Counted from the first letter of the stretch, positions 10,516 through 20,858 are shown. The stretch is DNA of 64,000 nt from Pycnococcus provasolii (GCA_049487715.1 CP150562.1:558001-622000); one strand, 5' to 3'. Numbers and translations: made by a program. The notes: a model not told the origin generated them from the letters alone.

Positions 10516-12342
10516 ATGAGTAGCGCGCGTCTTTTGGGATCGCCCGCGCAGGAGCAGCGTTCGGGAGGCCAGGGAAGTAATAGTGGCCGTGGTCCTTCAG
10601 CAGCTTCTCCAAAGAGTGCGAGTGGTGGTGGTGGCGGTGCTGCGCGGGCTCCCCCACGGGCACAGGGCGGTGGTATGCTGCTTCTGCCAGAGCACTACGG
10701 CGCTACCAAGACGAACTCGAAGAGCTCCAAGACAAACACGCCGTTAGCGTCGCCACCCGTTAGGCCAGGAGGTCTGCCCACAGGAAGCAGGCCGAATACT
10801 GGAGGCAGCGGGGGCAAACATGGCAGATCTGGCGCGGAGTCAGCGAGAACGGCCGCGTCGAAGCCAGCGAACACGGCGCAGGCGCTCGTCCTTGACAAGG
10901 GCCGCGGCGCGGGTGGCTCGGGATGGAGTGCAGACAGCCGGCCTCGCACACTGGTACGCCTTCTCGATACAGACTACAACGCTTCCGAAGCTTACCGCGA
11001 CTCAGCGGGGAACGAAGTGAGCGCTCGTCCTGGAACCGCCGCGGCGCGCTACGCGGTCAAAGGCAGGAGCGTCGTCGACGGTCCAAGACCGTCGAGTGCT
11101 TCGCGCACAAGGCCCGCTGCCGTCGACACCGCCGCTGCGGGTGGCATCGCCGCCGTCGCGGAGGTTGCAGCGGCCAACCAAGCTGTCAACAGCGCAGACC
11201 AAGCGCTGCTGCAGGCTGAGCGCGACCAGGCGATGTTCGAGCTCGGCGAAATGCAAAGGCAACTTGCGGAGGCGCAGCATGCCTTAACACACGCGCAGGG
11301 CGAGGAGAAGGCGGCGAAGGAAGCGGCTGCACGCATGCTGGACGAGATGGAGGCGGTTCGCGTCTCTGGTGGTGGCAGTGTAAGCTCCTCGTCCGCCGCC
11401 GCGTTGGCGCCATCTGGTGCACCTGCGGGTGAGACGTCCGCCTCGTCGAGTACCGAGGCGCTCCCACTCGAGTCACGCGTGCAGGATGCCATTGCCGAGC
11501 TGCAGGAGCTCACAGAGCGGCACCTCACAAAACCTCAGGCATCAACGCGAAGACCGTCGACGGCAAATGCGGCTGATCCGACGTCGTCTCGTCGGAACGC
11601 GGCGGCACCGCGCGGCGGCGGTGATGCTAGAAACGACATGGCGAGAAACGTGATGCGCAAGCTGTACAAACGAAACGTTGAGCTCGAGAAGTCTGTGCAC
11701 CTTCTCGAGCTTCGCGTCAAGGAGCTTGAGACAGAGGGTTCGAAGAAGGACGACTCAGCACCCGCTTTCATTCCCAAGGATTCGCCGGCATTCCAGGCGC
11801 TGCGTGAGCGCGATGCCGCCGTGCAGGCGCTGCGCGCTGAGCTTGCGGAGGAGCGCAAGCGTGCCGATGCGGCTGAGGCTGCGGTGGCTCAGCGCGGCCA
11901 CGCTGGCGTGGAAATGTCAAACGGTCTACGTCGCGCGGTGGCTGAGAGCCGAGCGCACTTCACGCAGTACCGTCGCATTCGCACGGACTACCGCCGGCTA
12001 GTGGAGCAGCGCGTTCAGGCAACGCGACGCAGCCGGGCTGTGGCGAATGGATCAACGAGCGTCGTCGACCAGCTTCGCTCGCGCCTTGTGAAGGAAATGG
12101 ACGAGCGCGACCAGGATGCCGCCCTACTTCAGAGCCGTCTCTACGAAAGAGACAAGAAGGAGGCTGACTGGTACGTGGAGAGGCGCCTTCTGGAGAATCG
12201 CATCGAGCAGCTGACGAAGTCGATTGAGGAGCGCGACTCTCTGGACAACCAGCTTGAGAGTTGTGCTTGCGCGTTGTTCGATCGCGTGAAGCTTCTTGAG
12301 AGGCAGCTTGAGGACGTGCAAGGGCAAGCTGCTGCGGAATAA
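10516..12342 (+). CDS. Uncharacterised coiled-coil protein (608 aa)
   Basis: No family is recognised. The first 210 residues are Gly/Ser/Pro/Ala-rich and probably disordered. From about residue 225 the protein is mostly heptad-like helix, first 225-280 (ERDQAMFELGEMQRQLAEAQ), then 375-405 (RKLYKRNVELEKSVHLLELR), then a long stretch to the C-terminus (KSIEERDSLDNQLE ... LLERQLEDVQGQ). It ends in a short AAE tail. There is no signal peptide or membrane segment. It shares a spacer with PF20 and could be a cytoskeletal or ciliary structural protein, but that rests only on the neighbour and the coiled coil. The start is the first ATG in frame. Confidence 0.6.
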   Translation: MSSARLLGSPAQEQRSGGQGSNSGRGPSAASPKSASGGGGGAARAPPRAQGGGMLLLPEHYGATKTNSKSSKTNTPLASPPVRPGGLPTGSRPNTGGSGGKHGRSGAESARTAASKPANTAQALVLDKGRGAGGSGWSADSRPRTLVRLLDTDYNASEAYRDSAGNEVSARPGTAAARYAVKGRSVVDGPRPSSASRTRPAAVDTAAAGGIAAVAEVAAANQAVNSADQALLQAERDQAMFELGEMQRQLAEAQHALTHAQGEEKAAKEAAARMLDEMEAVRVSGGGSVSSSSAAALAPSGAPAGETSASSSTEALPLESRVQDAIAELQELTERHLTKPQASTRRPSTANAADPTSSRRNAAAPRGGGDARNDMARNVMRKLYKRNVELEKSVHLLELRVKELETEGSKKDDSAPAFIPKDSPAFQALRERDAAVQALRAELAEERKRADAAEAAVAQRGHAGVEMSNGLRRAVAESRAHFTQYRRIRTDYRRLVEQRVQATRRSRAVANGSTSVVDQLRSRLVKEMDERDQDAALLQSRLYERDKKEADWYVERRLLENRIEQLTKSIEERDSLDNQLESCACALFDRVKLLERQLEDVQGQAAAE

Positions 12343-12490
12343 CGATCAAGGAGCCGTGTGTGATATGGTTATGTATGTTTTGTATGTAAAAAAAATCATG
12401 AGCCAAAAACAAAACCCCCCCCAAAACCCTCGAAACTCGTCGCGTTCCTGTTCCCATCCCGGCCCAGTAGTAAGGAATGAATCCGCATCT

Positions 12491-12534
12491 GGGTTAGGGT
12501 TTAATGTTAGGGTTAGGGTTCGGGTTCGGGTTTC
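12491..12534. promoter_or_regulatory. TTAGGG-type tract upstream of the carboxypeptidase gene
   Basis: The run is degenerate: TTAGGG units interspersed with TTTAATG and TTCGGG variants, ending 77 bp before the carboxypeptidase ATG. An in-frame ATG inside the tract (12504) would code for Leu-Gly/Phe-Gly repeats and is rejected as a start. Confidence 0.5.
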
Positions 12535-12611
12535 TCGGTAACGTCTTTTTCCCCAATCAGTCCTTGAACTGTTCGTCACACGCACACTCGTCCTCGTTCA
12601 CGGCCGTCGTG

Positions 12612-14180
12612 ATGGCGCTGTTATCTTTCTTGTTGTCTCAGTCGATGGCGCTGTTATCTCTGCCTCTGCTCGTGCTGTGTTTTCTTATTAGTGTGCTCGT
12701 TGTTGTTGACGCGTCCCGCTCCTCCTTCTCCTCTTCCGCCTCCGCCTCCACGGATGTCGTCACGTCGCTGCCCGGATTCACGGGCCCCTTGCCCACGCGC
12801 ATGTGGAGCGGGCTCGTCGAGAGTCTGCCTGGGATGCACAGCCACTACATCTTGGCGGAGTGCACCGCGCCGCCGTGCGCGACAATCGCGTGGTTTCAAG
12901 GAGGTCCTGGTGCCTCTTCCATGTACGGTATGTTCGTGGAGTTCGGCCCGCTCGTGTTCAAGGGAAGTGACGTCAAGCTGAATGTCAACCCGTACAGCTG
13001 GACCCACCTCGCAAACACTCTTGTCATCGACTCTCCTCCACCTGTTGGATTCAGCTACTGCGACCCCGCTGGTCCTTCTGGAAATGGCACCTCGTGTGGC
13101 CCGTGGGATGACGCGTCCACCGCCAGCGTGAACGACGCCGCTCTGCGTGCTTGGGCGAAGCGCCATCCTCAGCACGCCGCAAACGGGTTAATCATCGCCG
13201 GAGAAAGCTATGCCGGGGTGTACGTTCCAACACTTGTGAAGCGCCTCGTCGAGAATGTGCACGATCCACCGCCGTTCAAGGTTCTTGGCGCGGCTGTTGG
13301 CGACCCCTGCGCTCCGCCGGCGGTGTGCGGCGTTGGGAATGCCCCTCTCTTCCATGTTTTGTTCGCCCACGGTCACGGGCAGATGAGCTACAAGAATTTC
13401 GAAGCTATCATGAATGCTTGTGGTGGCTTGTCAGGACTAGCGAGGCTTGATGCTCCGTCACGCTTCGACGGCTGCGGGGATGCGCTCAACAGGGCTGATG
13501 TGGACGCGGGAAAGGTCTATCCATATGCAGAATACGACGACTGCAATCATGCAGGAGACCCGTTCCGACGTCGAAGGAGCTTGCTCTCAGAAGCCTCAGA
13601 GCCGCGTCAATGGTTCCTTCGACGTCCGAGCATCGTTCCGTTGGAAGAGCAGCCGCCTCCACCTCCGCCGTTCCATGCTTATCCTGGGGGTGTGGCTAGT
13701 GGCGGTGCCCCGTGTGGCTCACTTCGCGCCCTCGGCGCGTGGCTCGCGGAAGCTGAGACGAAGACGGCGCTGAACGTGCCAGCGACGTCGAATTTCTACG
13801 AATGCGACAATGGAGTGGGTTTCAATTATACGCTTTCTGAGAAGAATGTCCTTGCCATATGGTCGGACCTGGTGCAACGAATGCCGGTGCTTGTATACAA
13901 CGGTGACACGGATCCTGGCTTGAATTTTTATGTCACGCAGAACTGGACGTCCAAGGGAATTGCTGGCATAGTCGAACGAGAGGCTTGGCGTCCGTGGACC
14001 GTCGATGGCAATCATCGCCTGGGTGGCTTTGTGACGAGATATGCCAGTGAGGGTGCCGGCCGTTTCGACTTCGCCACAATTCACGGATCTGGTCACATGG
14101 TGCCCGCTTTCAAGCCGGTCCAAGCGTTGGCTTTGTTTGAGCAGTGGATGTCAAACGCCTTCAAGCGGTACGCACCTTAA
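12612..14180 (+). CDS. Secreted serine carboxypeptidase, S10 family (522 aa)
   Basis: The alpha/beta-hydrolase signatures of family S10 are in order: WFQGGPGASSM (oxyanion region), NTLVIDSPPPVGFSYC, the nucleophile GESYAGVYVP (Ser at about residue 199), NGDTDPGLNF (Asp) and GSGHMVPAFKP (His). The catalytic triad looks complete. Such enzymes remove C-terminal residues in acidic lysosome-like compartments or outside the cell; some plant members act as acyltransferases. The ATG at 12612 begins a hydrophobic signal peptide, and ATGGCGCTGTTATCT recurs in frame 36 bp later, so the exact start is uncertain. Compared with canonical members the insert before the Asp is long and proline-rich, with a dibasic RRRR stretch (about residues 321-324) that could be a processing site. 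Confidence 0.9.
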   Translation: MALLSFLLSQSMALLSLPLLVLCFLISVLVVVDASRSSFSSSASASTDVVTSLPGFTGPLPTRMWSGLVESLPGMHSHYILAECTAPPCATIAWFQGGPGASSMYGMFVEFGPLVFKGSDVKLNVNPYSWTHLANTLVIDSPPPVGFSYCDPAGPSGNGTSCGPWDDASTASVNDAALRAWAKRHPQHAANGLIIAGESYAGVYVPTLVKRLVENVHDPPPFKVLGAAVGDPCAPPAVCGVGNAPLFHVLFAHGHGQMSYKNFEAIMNACGGLSGLARLDAPSRFDGCGDALNRADVDAGKVYPYAEYDDCNHAGDPFRRRRSLLSEASEPRQWFLRRPSIVPLEEQPPPPPPFHAYPGGVASGGAPCGSLRALGAWLAEAETKTALNVPATSNFYECDNGVGFNYTLSEKNVLAIWSDLVQRMPVLVYNGDTDPGLNFYVTQNWTSKGIAGIVEREAWRPWTVDGNHRLGGFVTRYASEGAGRFDFATIHGSGHMVPAFKPVQALALFEQWMSNAFKRYAP

Positions 14181-16056
14181 ACTTTTTCTTGGAAAAGTAC
14201 ATATCTAGAGTGTTCGGTAGAGTGTTAAACTTATGATTGATGGAAGTGGTTTCAACCATCCAACCAATCAAAATCACCTCTGGTGGTCCTCTGTGTGCGT
14301 GCCCAGGCTGGCCGGCCTTGCCCACCTCCACGTGTGTTGGTTCGTCTTCGAAAAAGTACCTATTTTCGTTCAAGCGAGGTTCCCAATATTTGATTGATTT
14401 TTTGATTGATTTTGCCTTCCCTGAGAGGAAGTTGAACTCGTATCCGTAGTGGGTCAGTACTGATGAGAACGAGTTTTTGAACTTTTGTGTGAGTTTTTGC
14501 GAGACGAAAAAAAAAAATCAATCCCAATCCGCCGCGTTCACCCTACATTACATACATTACAGTATAAGGCTGTGACCACCGCTCGTACCAGGAACGAAAA
14601 CGGGTATGTACTGTAGTCGTCGAACCACCTCCTCGCGTGTAGGAAGTCACTTTACAGCAGGGTACTCCTCCACCTCCTTCCTCCTGGTGCCTGGCCTCCT
14701 CCCATCTCAAAAGCAAGCCAAGAAAAACACTTGAGCCCAACCTCAAGTGGACCTCCAGTCGGCAAAGCACCACGAGCTTTTTGAGCCAGTGGTTGGGGGG
14801 AGCGGCGGCCGCGACAACACACAAGAACGACACACAACACACAACACACAGAGGACAACTGCGCCTCTCCCGAGTCCCGAGATATCCATGGGAGGCCGCT
14901 CGCTAATGGAGGATCCTGATGGATGTAGGCCTACTATCGTGTTGGAGGATCCTGGGATGAATAGCGGATCTGCTGAACGCGATCTGCGATCCCCTAGGTA
15001 AATACGCTACGCTGTACCTATCCGTGAAAGATCATGCTGCCAGACTCCTTAACCCTACTAAAATGGGCTGCTTTCCACGGTGGCGTCAAACGTCGTTGAA
15101 AAGTAGTTTGGTTTGGTTTTACCTCAAAGCCTCCCTCGAAGTTCCCAGGAAAAAAACAGAAAGCACGCACTTGCCGACCTCCTCCTCCTCAAGGGGAGGG
15201 GAGGGGCCCCTTTTTTTTTGTCCAACTCGGACCACGCAAACCCTCTTTTTAAGGCCCTCCTAGGCTTGTCGCATTCGGACATTTCTTATTGTTGCTGGTA
15301 CCTGGGTGTTCCTTGGCGCATGCGTTGTCCGACTCCACGGATCTTTGCCCTGCAGGTATCTTTTTAAAAAGGTGTTGCTTCTATAACACTTACAGTAAGT
15401 AAGCAGCCTCGACAGATTCACAACGACTGTACTAAGCTCTTAAGCGCTAATCTGATTTTAGCCTTGCGCAGGAGTGAGTGAGTGAGTCTTTTAAAAGAAG
15501 TTTAGGCGTAATCTTTCAAACACTGCAGTGTCAGTGTAGAAGTAAGAGCTTACACACACAGTCAGCGGCTTACACACTACATACAAGAAACACCAGTACA
15601 CGAGCCAGAAACACCCAGCCTACGAGCATACAAGCCTCCTAGGGAGTTACGTTATCAAACACCTAAGGTAGGGACTTTTTTTCAAACAAAAACACACGGC
15701 CTGCCATTCAGACTGCTACTACTGAGTTGTCTGAGGAAAAAGATCTCAAAAAAGCAGATTCGGACATTTCTGGAAGACATCTCAACAAAGATCTCAAAAA
15801 CAAAAACAAAAGCAAAAGCAGGCCATAAAGCAGCAGCTGCCCCCCTGAGCAGAGAAAAAAAAACACCAGGGGGAGACCCTTGTTCGGAAGGAACTTATTT
15901 TATTCGAAGTATCTTCGCGTATCCTTTTTTTGGATAGTTCTATATTTTCGGTTGGTTCCGCCTCGACCGTATTCTCTCATAGGACCGTATTCGCTCATAG
16001 GACCTACCTACTCGGGAGGCTCCTCGACCCTGCGTTTTCTTCTGGTTCATTTTCCT
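14181..16056. other. 1.9 kb intergenic region without a recognisable gene
   Basis: The stretch is comparatively AT-rich with purine/pyrimidine runs. It has TACTGTA/TACAGTA heptamers at 14558, 14609 and 15391, a repeated GGAGGATCCTG (14909 and 14945), GAGT repeats near 15475 and A-rich runs at 15770-15860. The frame of the START gene is open upstream to 15880 and holds a tandem 18-base repeat (15977-16009), but it lacks domain content. An untranslated region or a non-coding RNA could be here; neither is supported by sequence alone. Confidence 0.4.
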
Positions 16057-17490
16057 ATGCCTGCTTCGTCGTCTTCGTTCGGGTCGTTCCCTCTCATGGA
16101 TCCTTCGTCATCCATGTATGGAATGAAGGACAACACCTCCCACGATTCCAGAGAGACTGCAGAACTCGCGTCTCTCGCACTCTGGTTCTTCTTCTGGCAA
16201 TCACTCGGAGGACTCCTGTGGCTTGCTTTGAGTCAAACGTCTGTGCCGAGCTTTCTCGCAAACGCGACGCGATTCTCAGGAACCGCGTCTGCTGCCGTCT
16301 CCGGATGGCTGACGAATACGTGGGCAGGACGCATCTACTACACGATCAGCGCGGTTGTCGCCGGGTGGCACCTCCGCTCGTTCGTCGACAGCCGGAACTT
16401 GTTCGTTACCAACGATCGCCAGAGCAGCAGCAAGAATAGTAATGCCAAAATAGTACAAAAGCCAACAGCAGCAGCAGCGAAGCCTGGTGTCGCGAACACG
16501 CTCGCACCAGCAAAGGAGGAGGCACCTCGGGAAGCACAGCCATCCCCGTCGCCGTCAGCCGCGACGGAAGTTACCAAAGACGACCTCGGCGCATTCATGC
16601 GCACTCTCGACGGCCGTGACGACGAGGGCGCGTGGGCGATGCTGATGACGCGCAACAGCAGAGCACAGCGCTACGTGGCTTGTCGGCGCGATCCGGCAAG
16701 TGGAGGTTCGACGCAGTACTACAGCACGACAACGACGCACGGCGTAAAGCCGCTCGACGTCGTGCACTTCTACTACGACGACGCGCGCCGCCTTCGGTGG
16801 GACGATTTGCTGCGCAGCGCACGGCGCATCGATGGCACGGATCCCGTGAATGGCGCGGACGTCGTGTACTGGGAGCGCCGCTTCCCCGTCTGCTCGAATC
16901 GAGACTACGTCATCGCGCGTCGAACCTTCCGCGTCGGCGAGACGTATTACTGCGTGACGAAAGGTGTGACGCACGCGTCGTGCCCGACTGTGCACAACCT
17001 TTGGCGCGTCACAGAATTCTTCAGCTGCTGGCGTGTGCGTGAGGTACCGTGGGACGACTCTGGCAGTATGGCGGTGGAGACGACGCTGTTTCACACCGAA
17101 GAGCTCGGGCTCCCTCGCAGCCTTGCAAAGCTTGCCGTGAAGGTGGGTATGCCAACTTTTGTTGGACGCATCGAGCCAAGCCTTCGGGAGCTGTCCCGCA
17201 AGCGTGCCATCGCCTCGGGGGCGATGCTCGCTCCTGCACCTTCAGACGAAGCTGAGTACAGCTCGGACGAATGCGACGGCTCGTCGGTCTGCTCCTCCGG
17301 CGCTTACTCGGAGCAGCATCCGGTTTCTGTGGATGAGACGCGGCATACAGCACCAACGACGCAGAAATGGCTTAGGGCGGGCATGGGCGTGACGCTCGCC
17401 CTTCTGTTGAGCCAGCAGTCCATTTCTGGCGCGATCATTTCTGGCGTGCTCATCCGCTGGAGGAATCGCAGGAACAACGGTGCTCGGTAA
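16057..17490 (+). CDS. Membrane-associated START-domain lipid-binding protein (477 aa)
   Basis: Residues about 170-390 form a START domain: an N-terminal helix region, WAMLMTRNSRAQRYVACRR, DVVHFYYDDARRLRWDDLL, then the signature DVVYWERRFPVCSNRDYVIA and a C-terminal helix. The SNRDYV signature resembles plant and algal START proteins of the StAR/PITP-like group. The fold carries sterols or phospholipids in a hydrophobic cup. Two hydrophobic segments precede it (around ALWFFFWQSLGGLLWLAL and GRIYYTISAVVAGWHL), and another is near the C-terminus (VTLALLLSQQSISGAIISGV), so the protein is probably anchored in a membrane at both ends. The frame is open upstream to 15880, but the ATG at 16057 gives the more normal N-terminus; that choice is not certain. 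Confidence 0.8.
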   Translation: MPASSSSFGSFPLMDPSSSMYGMKDNTSHDSRETAELASLALWFFFWQSLGGLLWLALSQTSVPSFLANATRFSGTASAAVSGWLTNTWAGRIYYTISAVVAGWHLRSFVDSRNLFVTNDRQSSSKNSNAKIVQKPTAAAAKPGVANTLAPAKEEAPREAQPSPSPSAATEVTKDDLGAFMRTLDGRDDEGAWAMLMTRNSRAQRYVACRRDPASGGSTQYYSTTTTHGVKPLDVVHFYYDDARRLRWDDLLRSARRIDGTDPVNGADVVYWERRFPVCSNRDYVIARRTFRVGETYYCVTKGVTHASCPTVHNLWRVTEFFSCWRVREVPWDDSGSMAVETTLFHTEELGLPRSLAKLAVKVGMPTFVGRIEPSLRELSRKRAIASGAMLAPAPSDEAEYSSDECDGSSVCSSGAYSEQHPVSVDETRHTAPTTQKWLRAGMGVTLALLLSQQSISGAIISGVLIRWRNRRNNGAR

Positions 17491-17609
17491 ATGAAACGAG
17501 ACGCACGATAAGATTTTTTTTGACTGTGTTTTGTAAGAAATCAAAAAGTTTTGCCATTGGAAAAGAAACAAAAGCTGTTGTTACAAAGGAGTCCGCGCCG
17601 TCCGTCCCA

Positions 17610-18122
17610 TCAGACGACTGGCCCGGTATTCTCCTGGTTGAGCGCACCCGTGAGAGAGAAGAATCCACCCTCGTGGTTGACGTCTTTCACGGCGAAGCGC
17701 ACCTCCGTTCCCGGCACGAGCTGATTCTGTTCGGAGAACTTGGACGTGTCGACATCCTTTCTGCTGACGGTTGCGTTGAAGACGCCGAGCGTCTTGATGG
17801 CGCAGTAGTCGTGTCCCACTTTCGTGACAACGCCGTGTAGGATTTGTCCTCGGTTTGGTTGGAAGAGCAGAAGTTTTGCTTGTGCGTAGACGTGTACGGT
17901 CGGTGCGAACGTCGCGACGTGTGGCGGTTTGTGTTTTTCGATAGCGACGTTTGTGATGTTGATAATCACGGCATCCAGTCCATCGGAGTATCTGAATAAA
18001 AGTGTGTGTAAGTGCGTGTGAACAGCCACGGGTATGTTTGCGAGCTGCCAAGGTGGAATGTTGACTTTGATCCGACACGTCATATAGGAGAGGGGGGATG
18101 AAGATGATGATGAAGATGTCAT
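17610..18122 (-). CDS. RPA43: RNA polymerase I subunit RPA43-like (170 aa)
   Basis: The N-terminal half matches the tip-associated RPB7/RPA43 fold (CRIKVNIPPWQLANIPVAVH ... LFRYSDGLDAVIINITNV). The second half is the OB-type domain with the RPA43-like line LLLFQPNRGQILHGVVTKVG, then TLGVFNATVSRKDV and FAVKDVNHEGGFFSLTG. RPA43 with RPA14 forms the stalk of Pol I and binds the initiation factor Rrn3. Related subunits RPB7 and RPC25 exist, but the FNATVSRKD segment and the phrase DAVIINITNV fit RPA43 best. The start chosen (ATGACATCTTC) follows the open frame that lacks similarity upstream. At 170 residues it is short because it lacks the long acidic tail of yeast and human proteins. It is convergent with the START gene, 119 bp apart. 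Confidence 0.8.
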   Translation of the reverse strand: MTSSSSSSSPLSYMTCRIKVNIPPWQLANIPVAVHTHLHTLLFRYSDGLDAVIINITNVAIEKHKPPHVATFAPTVHVYAQAKLLLFQPNRGQILHGVVTKVGHDYCAIKTLGVFNATVSRKDVDTSKFSEQNQLVPGTEVRFAVKDVNHEGGFFSLTGALNQENTGPVV

Positions 18123-18758
18123 AGTAATGTGACTGATTATTAATTGAGTATTCAATATACTACCTTGCCTTTGACCGTATGTACTGTAGTTATCAACACA
18201 TTCGTCTGAGAACGAGCATGATATTTCTGAGATTGCAACGATGTGATATGGATTCACCGAAAACGGCTAAGAAAACGAAGAGAAAGGTTGAAAGGTTTAT
18301 GCGGCGGCGCGGCGGCGCGGGGGAACTCTCGTAAAACCCGAACCGGCTACTGTAACCCTAGATTTTGACGACGCCAACAATACCCTAACCCTGATCCCCT
18401 ATCGTAAAACTGCTCTTCCAACTTCCAAGGTTCTTCATGCGGAAGGAGGGGAAGGCGCCTGTTGTAGCCCTAACCAGCTAACCACCTAACCCTAGATTTT
18501 TGACGACGCCAATACCCTAACTGCTTAAGGTTAGTCTATGAAGGAATGCGCCTGTACCCTATGAGTAGTAAACTAGTAACCCTAACCAGCTACCCAGCTA
18601 ACCCTAACCAGCTAGCCCTAACCCTAACCAGCTAACCCTAACCCTAACGCTCACGCCTGGAGTCCCTTCTTCTCCTCTGCCAGGTTGGCATCGAAACCTC
18701 TTGGAGGGCGGCGGCGCCGATTCTCCGCTTCCGCTTCCCGAATCCGAAGAAGAATAGA
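18123..18758. repeat. Spacer of degenerate CCCTAA/CCAGCTAA repeats
   Basis: The region between divergent RPA43 and METTL genes is filled with interrupted telomere-type units from about 18350 to 18650. One segment, CCTAGATTTTGACGACGCCAA with a following TACCCTAAC, occurs twice (about 18357 and 18490), which shows a decayed tandem duplication with a period near 133 bp. TACTGTA heptamers lie at 18182, 60 bp upstream of RPA43, and at 18348. The last CCCTAA units end about 110 bp before the methyltransferase start codon. Confidence 0.6.
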
Positions 18759-19736
18759 ATGGAGTTGGATCTCTGGAGTGACGGCGCGCCTTCTTTGGGA
18801 TTCCAGATGACACATTCTCAACAGGAGTGCACTGTTCGTGTCGCCTCCGTGGAGTTCGCTTTGTCGCAAACGCCACAGCGTGCTGGTCCCACCGGGTTAG
18901 GAGGGTTAGGCACCGGGTTAGGAGGTGGCGTGGCTAGGTTAGGTGGCGGTGATGATGAAGTTGGTGATGTTGACGGTCATGATGTTGATGTTGATGGTGG
19001 CGACTCCAATTCCTCTCGGAGTTCTCCCAGAATTCTCCTTGACATGACGCGTGTTCTCTGGCCATCATCACTACCACTTGCGGACTTTATCATGGAGCAG
19101 GCACTACATAACCAAGGTGACGAAATGTGCAGAATACCTCTGTTAGCAAGAGCCGCTGCGAAACGACGTCTCAACCAGCCGACGGGAATTCGCGCACTCG
19201 AGCTAGGCGCAGGATGCGCAGGTCTGCCTGGAATGGCGCTCGCGGCACTCGTGGCTGATGAAGTCACACTCACTGACGTCGCGAGCGCTCTTCCGCTTCT
19301 GGAGGAAAACGTGCGACGCTTCACCGACGCCGCTGCCGCAAGTGGTAACACGCAATGTGGCAAGATTGACGTGCGTGCGTTCGACTGGCTTGACGGCGAA
19401 CACATTGCCAACATGGCGTCGGACCTTGGATACGACGTCGTCGTGGGCACGGATATCGCGTACGCAGACTCGTTGCTTGAGCCTCTCGTCAGGGCGACAA
19501 TGGCTGTGCTCAAGCCAGGAGGTGTGCTACTGCTGAGTGAAAATTTAAGGAGCCGCAGGATGCACCACGAGGCGAGGGCAGCGTTCGGAAAACCTGGGTA
19601 CTTCGCCATGACTGTTCCGCAGGTGGGCACGTTCGCGGACCATCTCGAGGAGGAGGCTGCGTTGCTTGTAGGCACGTGGCAGTGCGAGTCGGAAGCGCGC
19701 GCTATGCGGCGCAAACTCGCGGTGTGTAAGAAATGA
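18759..19736 (+). CDS. METTL21-type protein lysine methyltransferase (325 aa)
   Basis: This is a seven-beta-strand methyltransferase of the Methyltransf_16 group. It has LWPSSLPLADFIM before motif I (ALELGAGCAGLPGMALA), the acidic end of strand 2 (VTLTDVASALPLLEENVRR), and VVGTDIAYADSLLEPLV, which supplies the D-x-x-Y motif typical of METTL21-type lysine methyltransferases. These modify lysines in chaperones or translation factors; the substrate here cannot be told. Residues 45-82 are an insert of Gly/Leu/Val/Asp. Its DNA (about 18894-18945) is made of GGTTAGG-like units, so a telomere-like repeat appears to have become part of the reading frame. Confidence 0.8.
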   Translation: MELDLWSDGAPSLGFQMTHSQQECTVRVASVEFALSQTPQRAGPTGLGGLGTGLGGGVARLGGGDDEVGDVDGHDVDVDGGDSNSSRSSPRILLDMTRVLWPSSLPLADFIMEQALHNQGDEMCRIPLLARAAAKRRLNQPTGIRALELGAGCAGLPGMALAALVADEVTLTDVASALPLLEENVRRFTDAAAASGNTQCGKIDVRAFDWLDGEHIANMASDLGYDVVVGTDIAYADSLLEPLVRATMAVLKPGGVLLLSENLRSRRMHHEARAAFGKPGYFAMTVPQVGTFADHLEEEAALLVGTWQCESEARAMRRKLAVCKK

Positions 19737-19779
19737 GTACTGTGCTTGTAGAGTAAAATTACATGCTTTTGTTGTACGG

Positions 19780-20858
19780 TTTGGTGGAGGTGAATGCCAC
19801 GCCCAAAAATACACAGGACCGTCATTCTCCTTCCTCAAAATCTCACGGAAGCCTAATCTACGTACGATAGAACGCGAGCGCTCTTTCGTTCGACAACGCA
19901 GCCTCCACGAAGCACCCTGTGCTACCATCATCATCTTCCATGCGCTTGAGCAAAGATCGTATCAGCTTCGATCCCAATCCGTGGCCACGTGCAGACTCAT
20001 CAAGGAGGTCGATGTGCAGATGAGACGGGTACTGTTCAAATTCACAAAGCTCGAGGCTGTTGCCTGGTATATGCAGCTTGCCCTAGCATCCACCTCGTCC
20101 TGCGTTAGGTACGCATGGTCGCATGTCGGTGGATAGTGCGTCGCCATCTTGGGGAAGTAGCACTCCGTCACCACGCGGTGAAATTCGCCGGAATCCAGGC
20201 ATCCAAGCACATATCCAGCCACATCACCTGCACTGTCGCGCACGCAGTACGCATAACGTGGAGCGTGGCGAACGTAAGGAAACACCCATCGCCGTGCCAA
20301 AGCCTCTGATTCGTGGGGATACAGCTCCGTCGCATCACCGCCGGCGTCGCCAGTACGAAGGCAAACCGTGGCCATCGCCGACAGCTCCGCAGCATCCCCA
20401 ATTGGCATATCCTCGCAAGTGCAGAGAGATGAGATGGGCAGGCGACACGTCTCGGAGGTTGCTGCATCCATGGGCAGCACGCGGTGCAGCCGTGCTAAGA
20501 ATCCGCCACGGTACACGCCATATCCATAGTCGTCGCGCTTGCTGAATGTCGTCGCACCCTTCCCATCCCTGTGAGCTGCGGCAAGGGCGTCATGCAGCAG
20601 CGCTTCCTCCTTGAGAGACCACGCGTAGTCGTACAAGGCGTAGGCGATGTCGCGATCGTGGCATTCTGCCACAGCCTCGTAAGCCATCTGAAAAGCCATC
20701 CCCATTTGCGCAAGCGCATCTTGCACGCTGAAAGGCTTCTCTTGCCGTTGCTCTTGATTATGATACGGGCTCGGTTCGTCGCCTCGCCCCGCGAGCAACA
20801 CACCTGCAATATTGCTGGCATAAGTAAGAAGAAGTCGTGCCTTCAGGACTCTGAACAA
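19780..20858 (-). pseudogene. GNAT-family N-acetyltransferase, frameshifted twice
   Basis: The first 260 codons (to about 20080) end with YCVRDSAGDVAGYVLGCLDS, which is strand 4 of a GNAT fold. The frame then shifts by one in a GGG run at about 20083-20085 and continues as SHLHIDLLDESARGHGLGSK, the acetyl-CoA binding motif A (R-G-x-G-L-G). It shifts again at about 19862 between LAFYRT and LGFREILRKEND (motif B). Joining needs two indels, and no GT..AG intron of plausible size explains either. The large genes around it are uninterrupted, which argues against plain sequencing error. It was a GCN5-related acetyltransferase of the stand-alone type; its substrate is unknown. An acquired bacterial gene is possible. 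Coordinates are approximate, and an unusual functional product cannot be excluded. Confidence 0.6.

Noticed and set aside
12504-12611. Upstream ATG in frame with the carboxypeptidase
   Set aside because: It lies in a TTAGGG-like tract and codes for Leu-Gly/Phe-Gly repeats; the ATG at 12612 begins a signal peptide.
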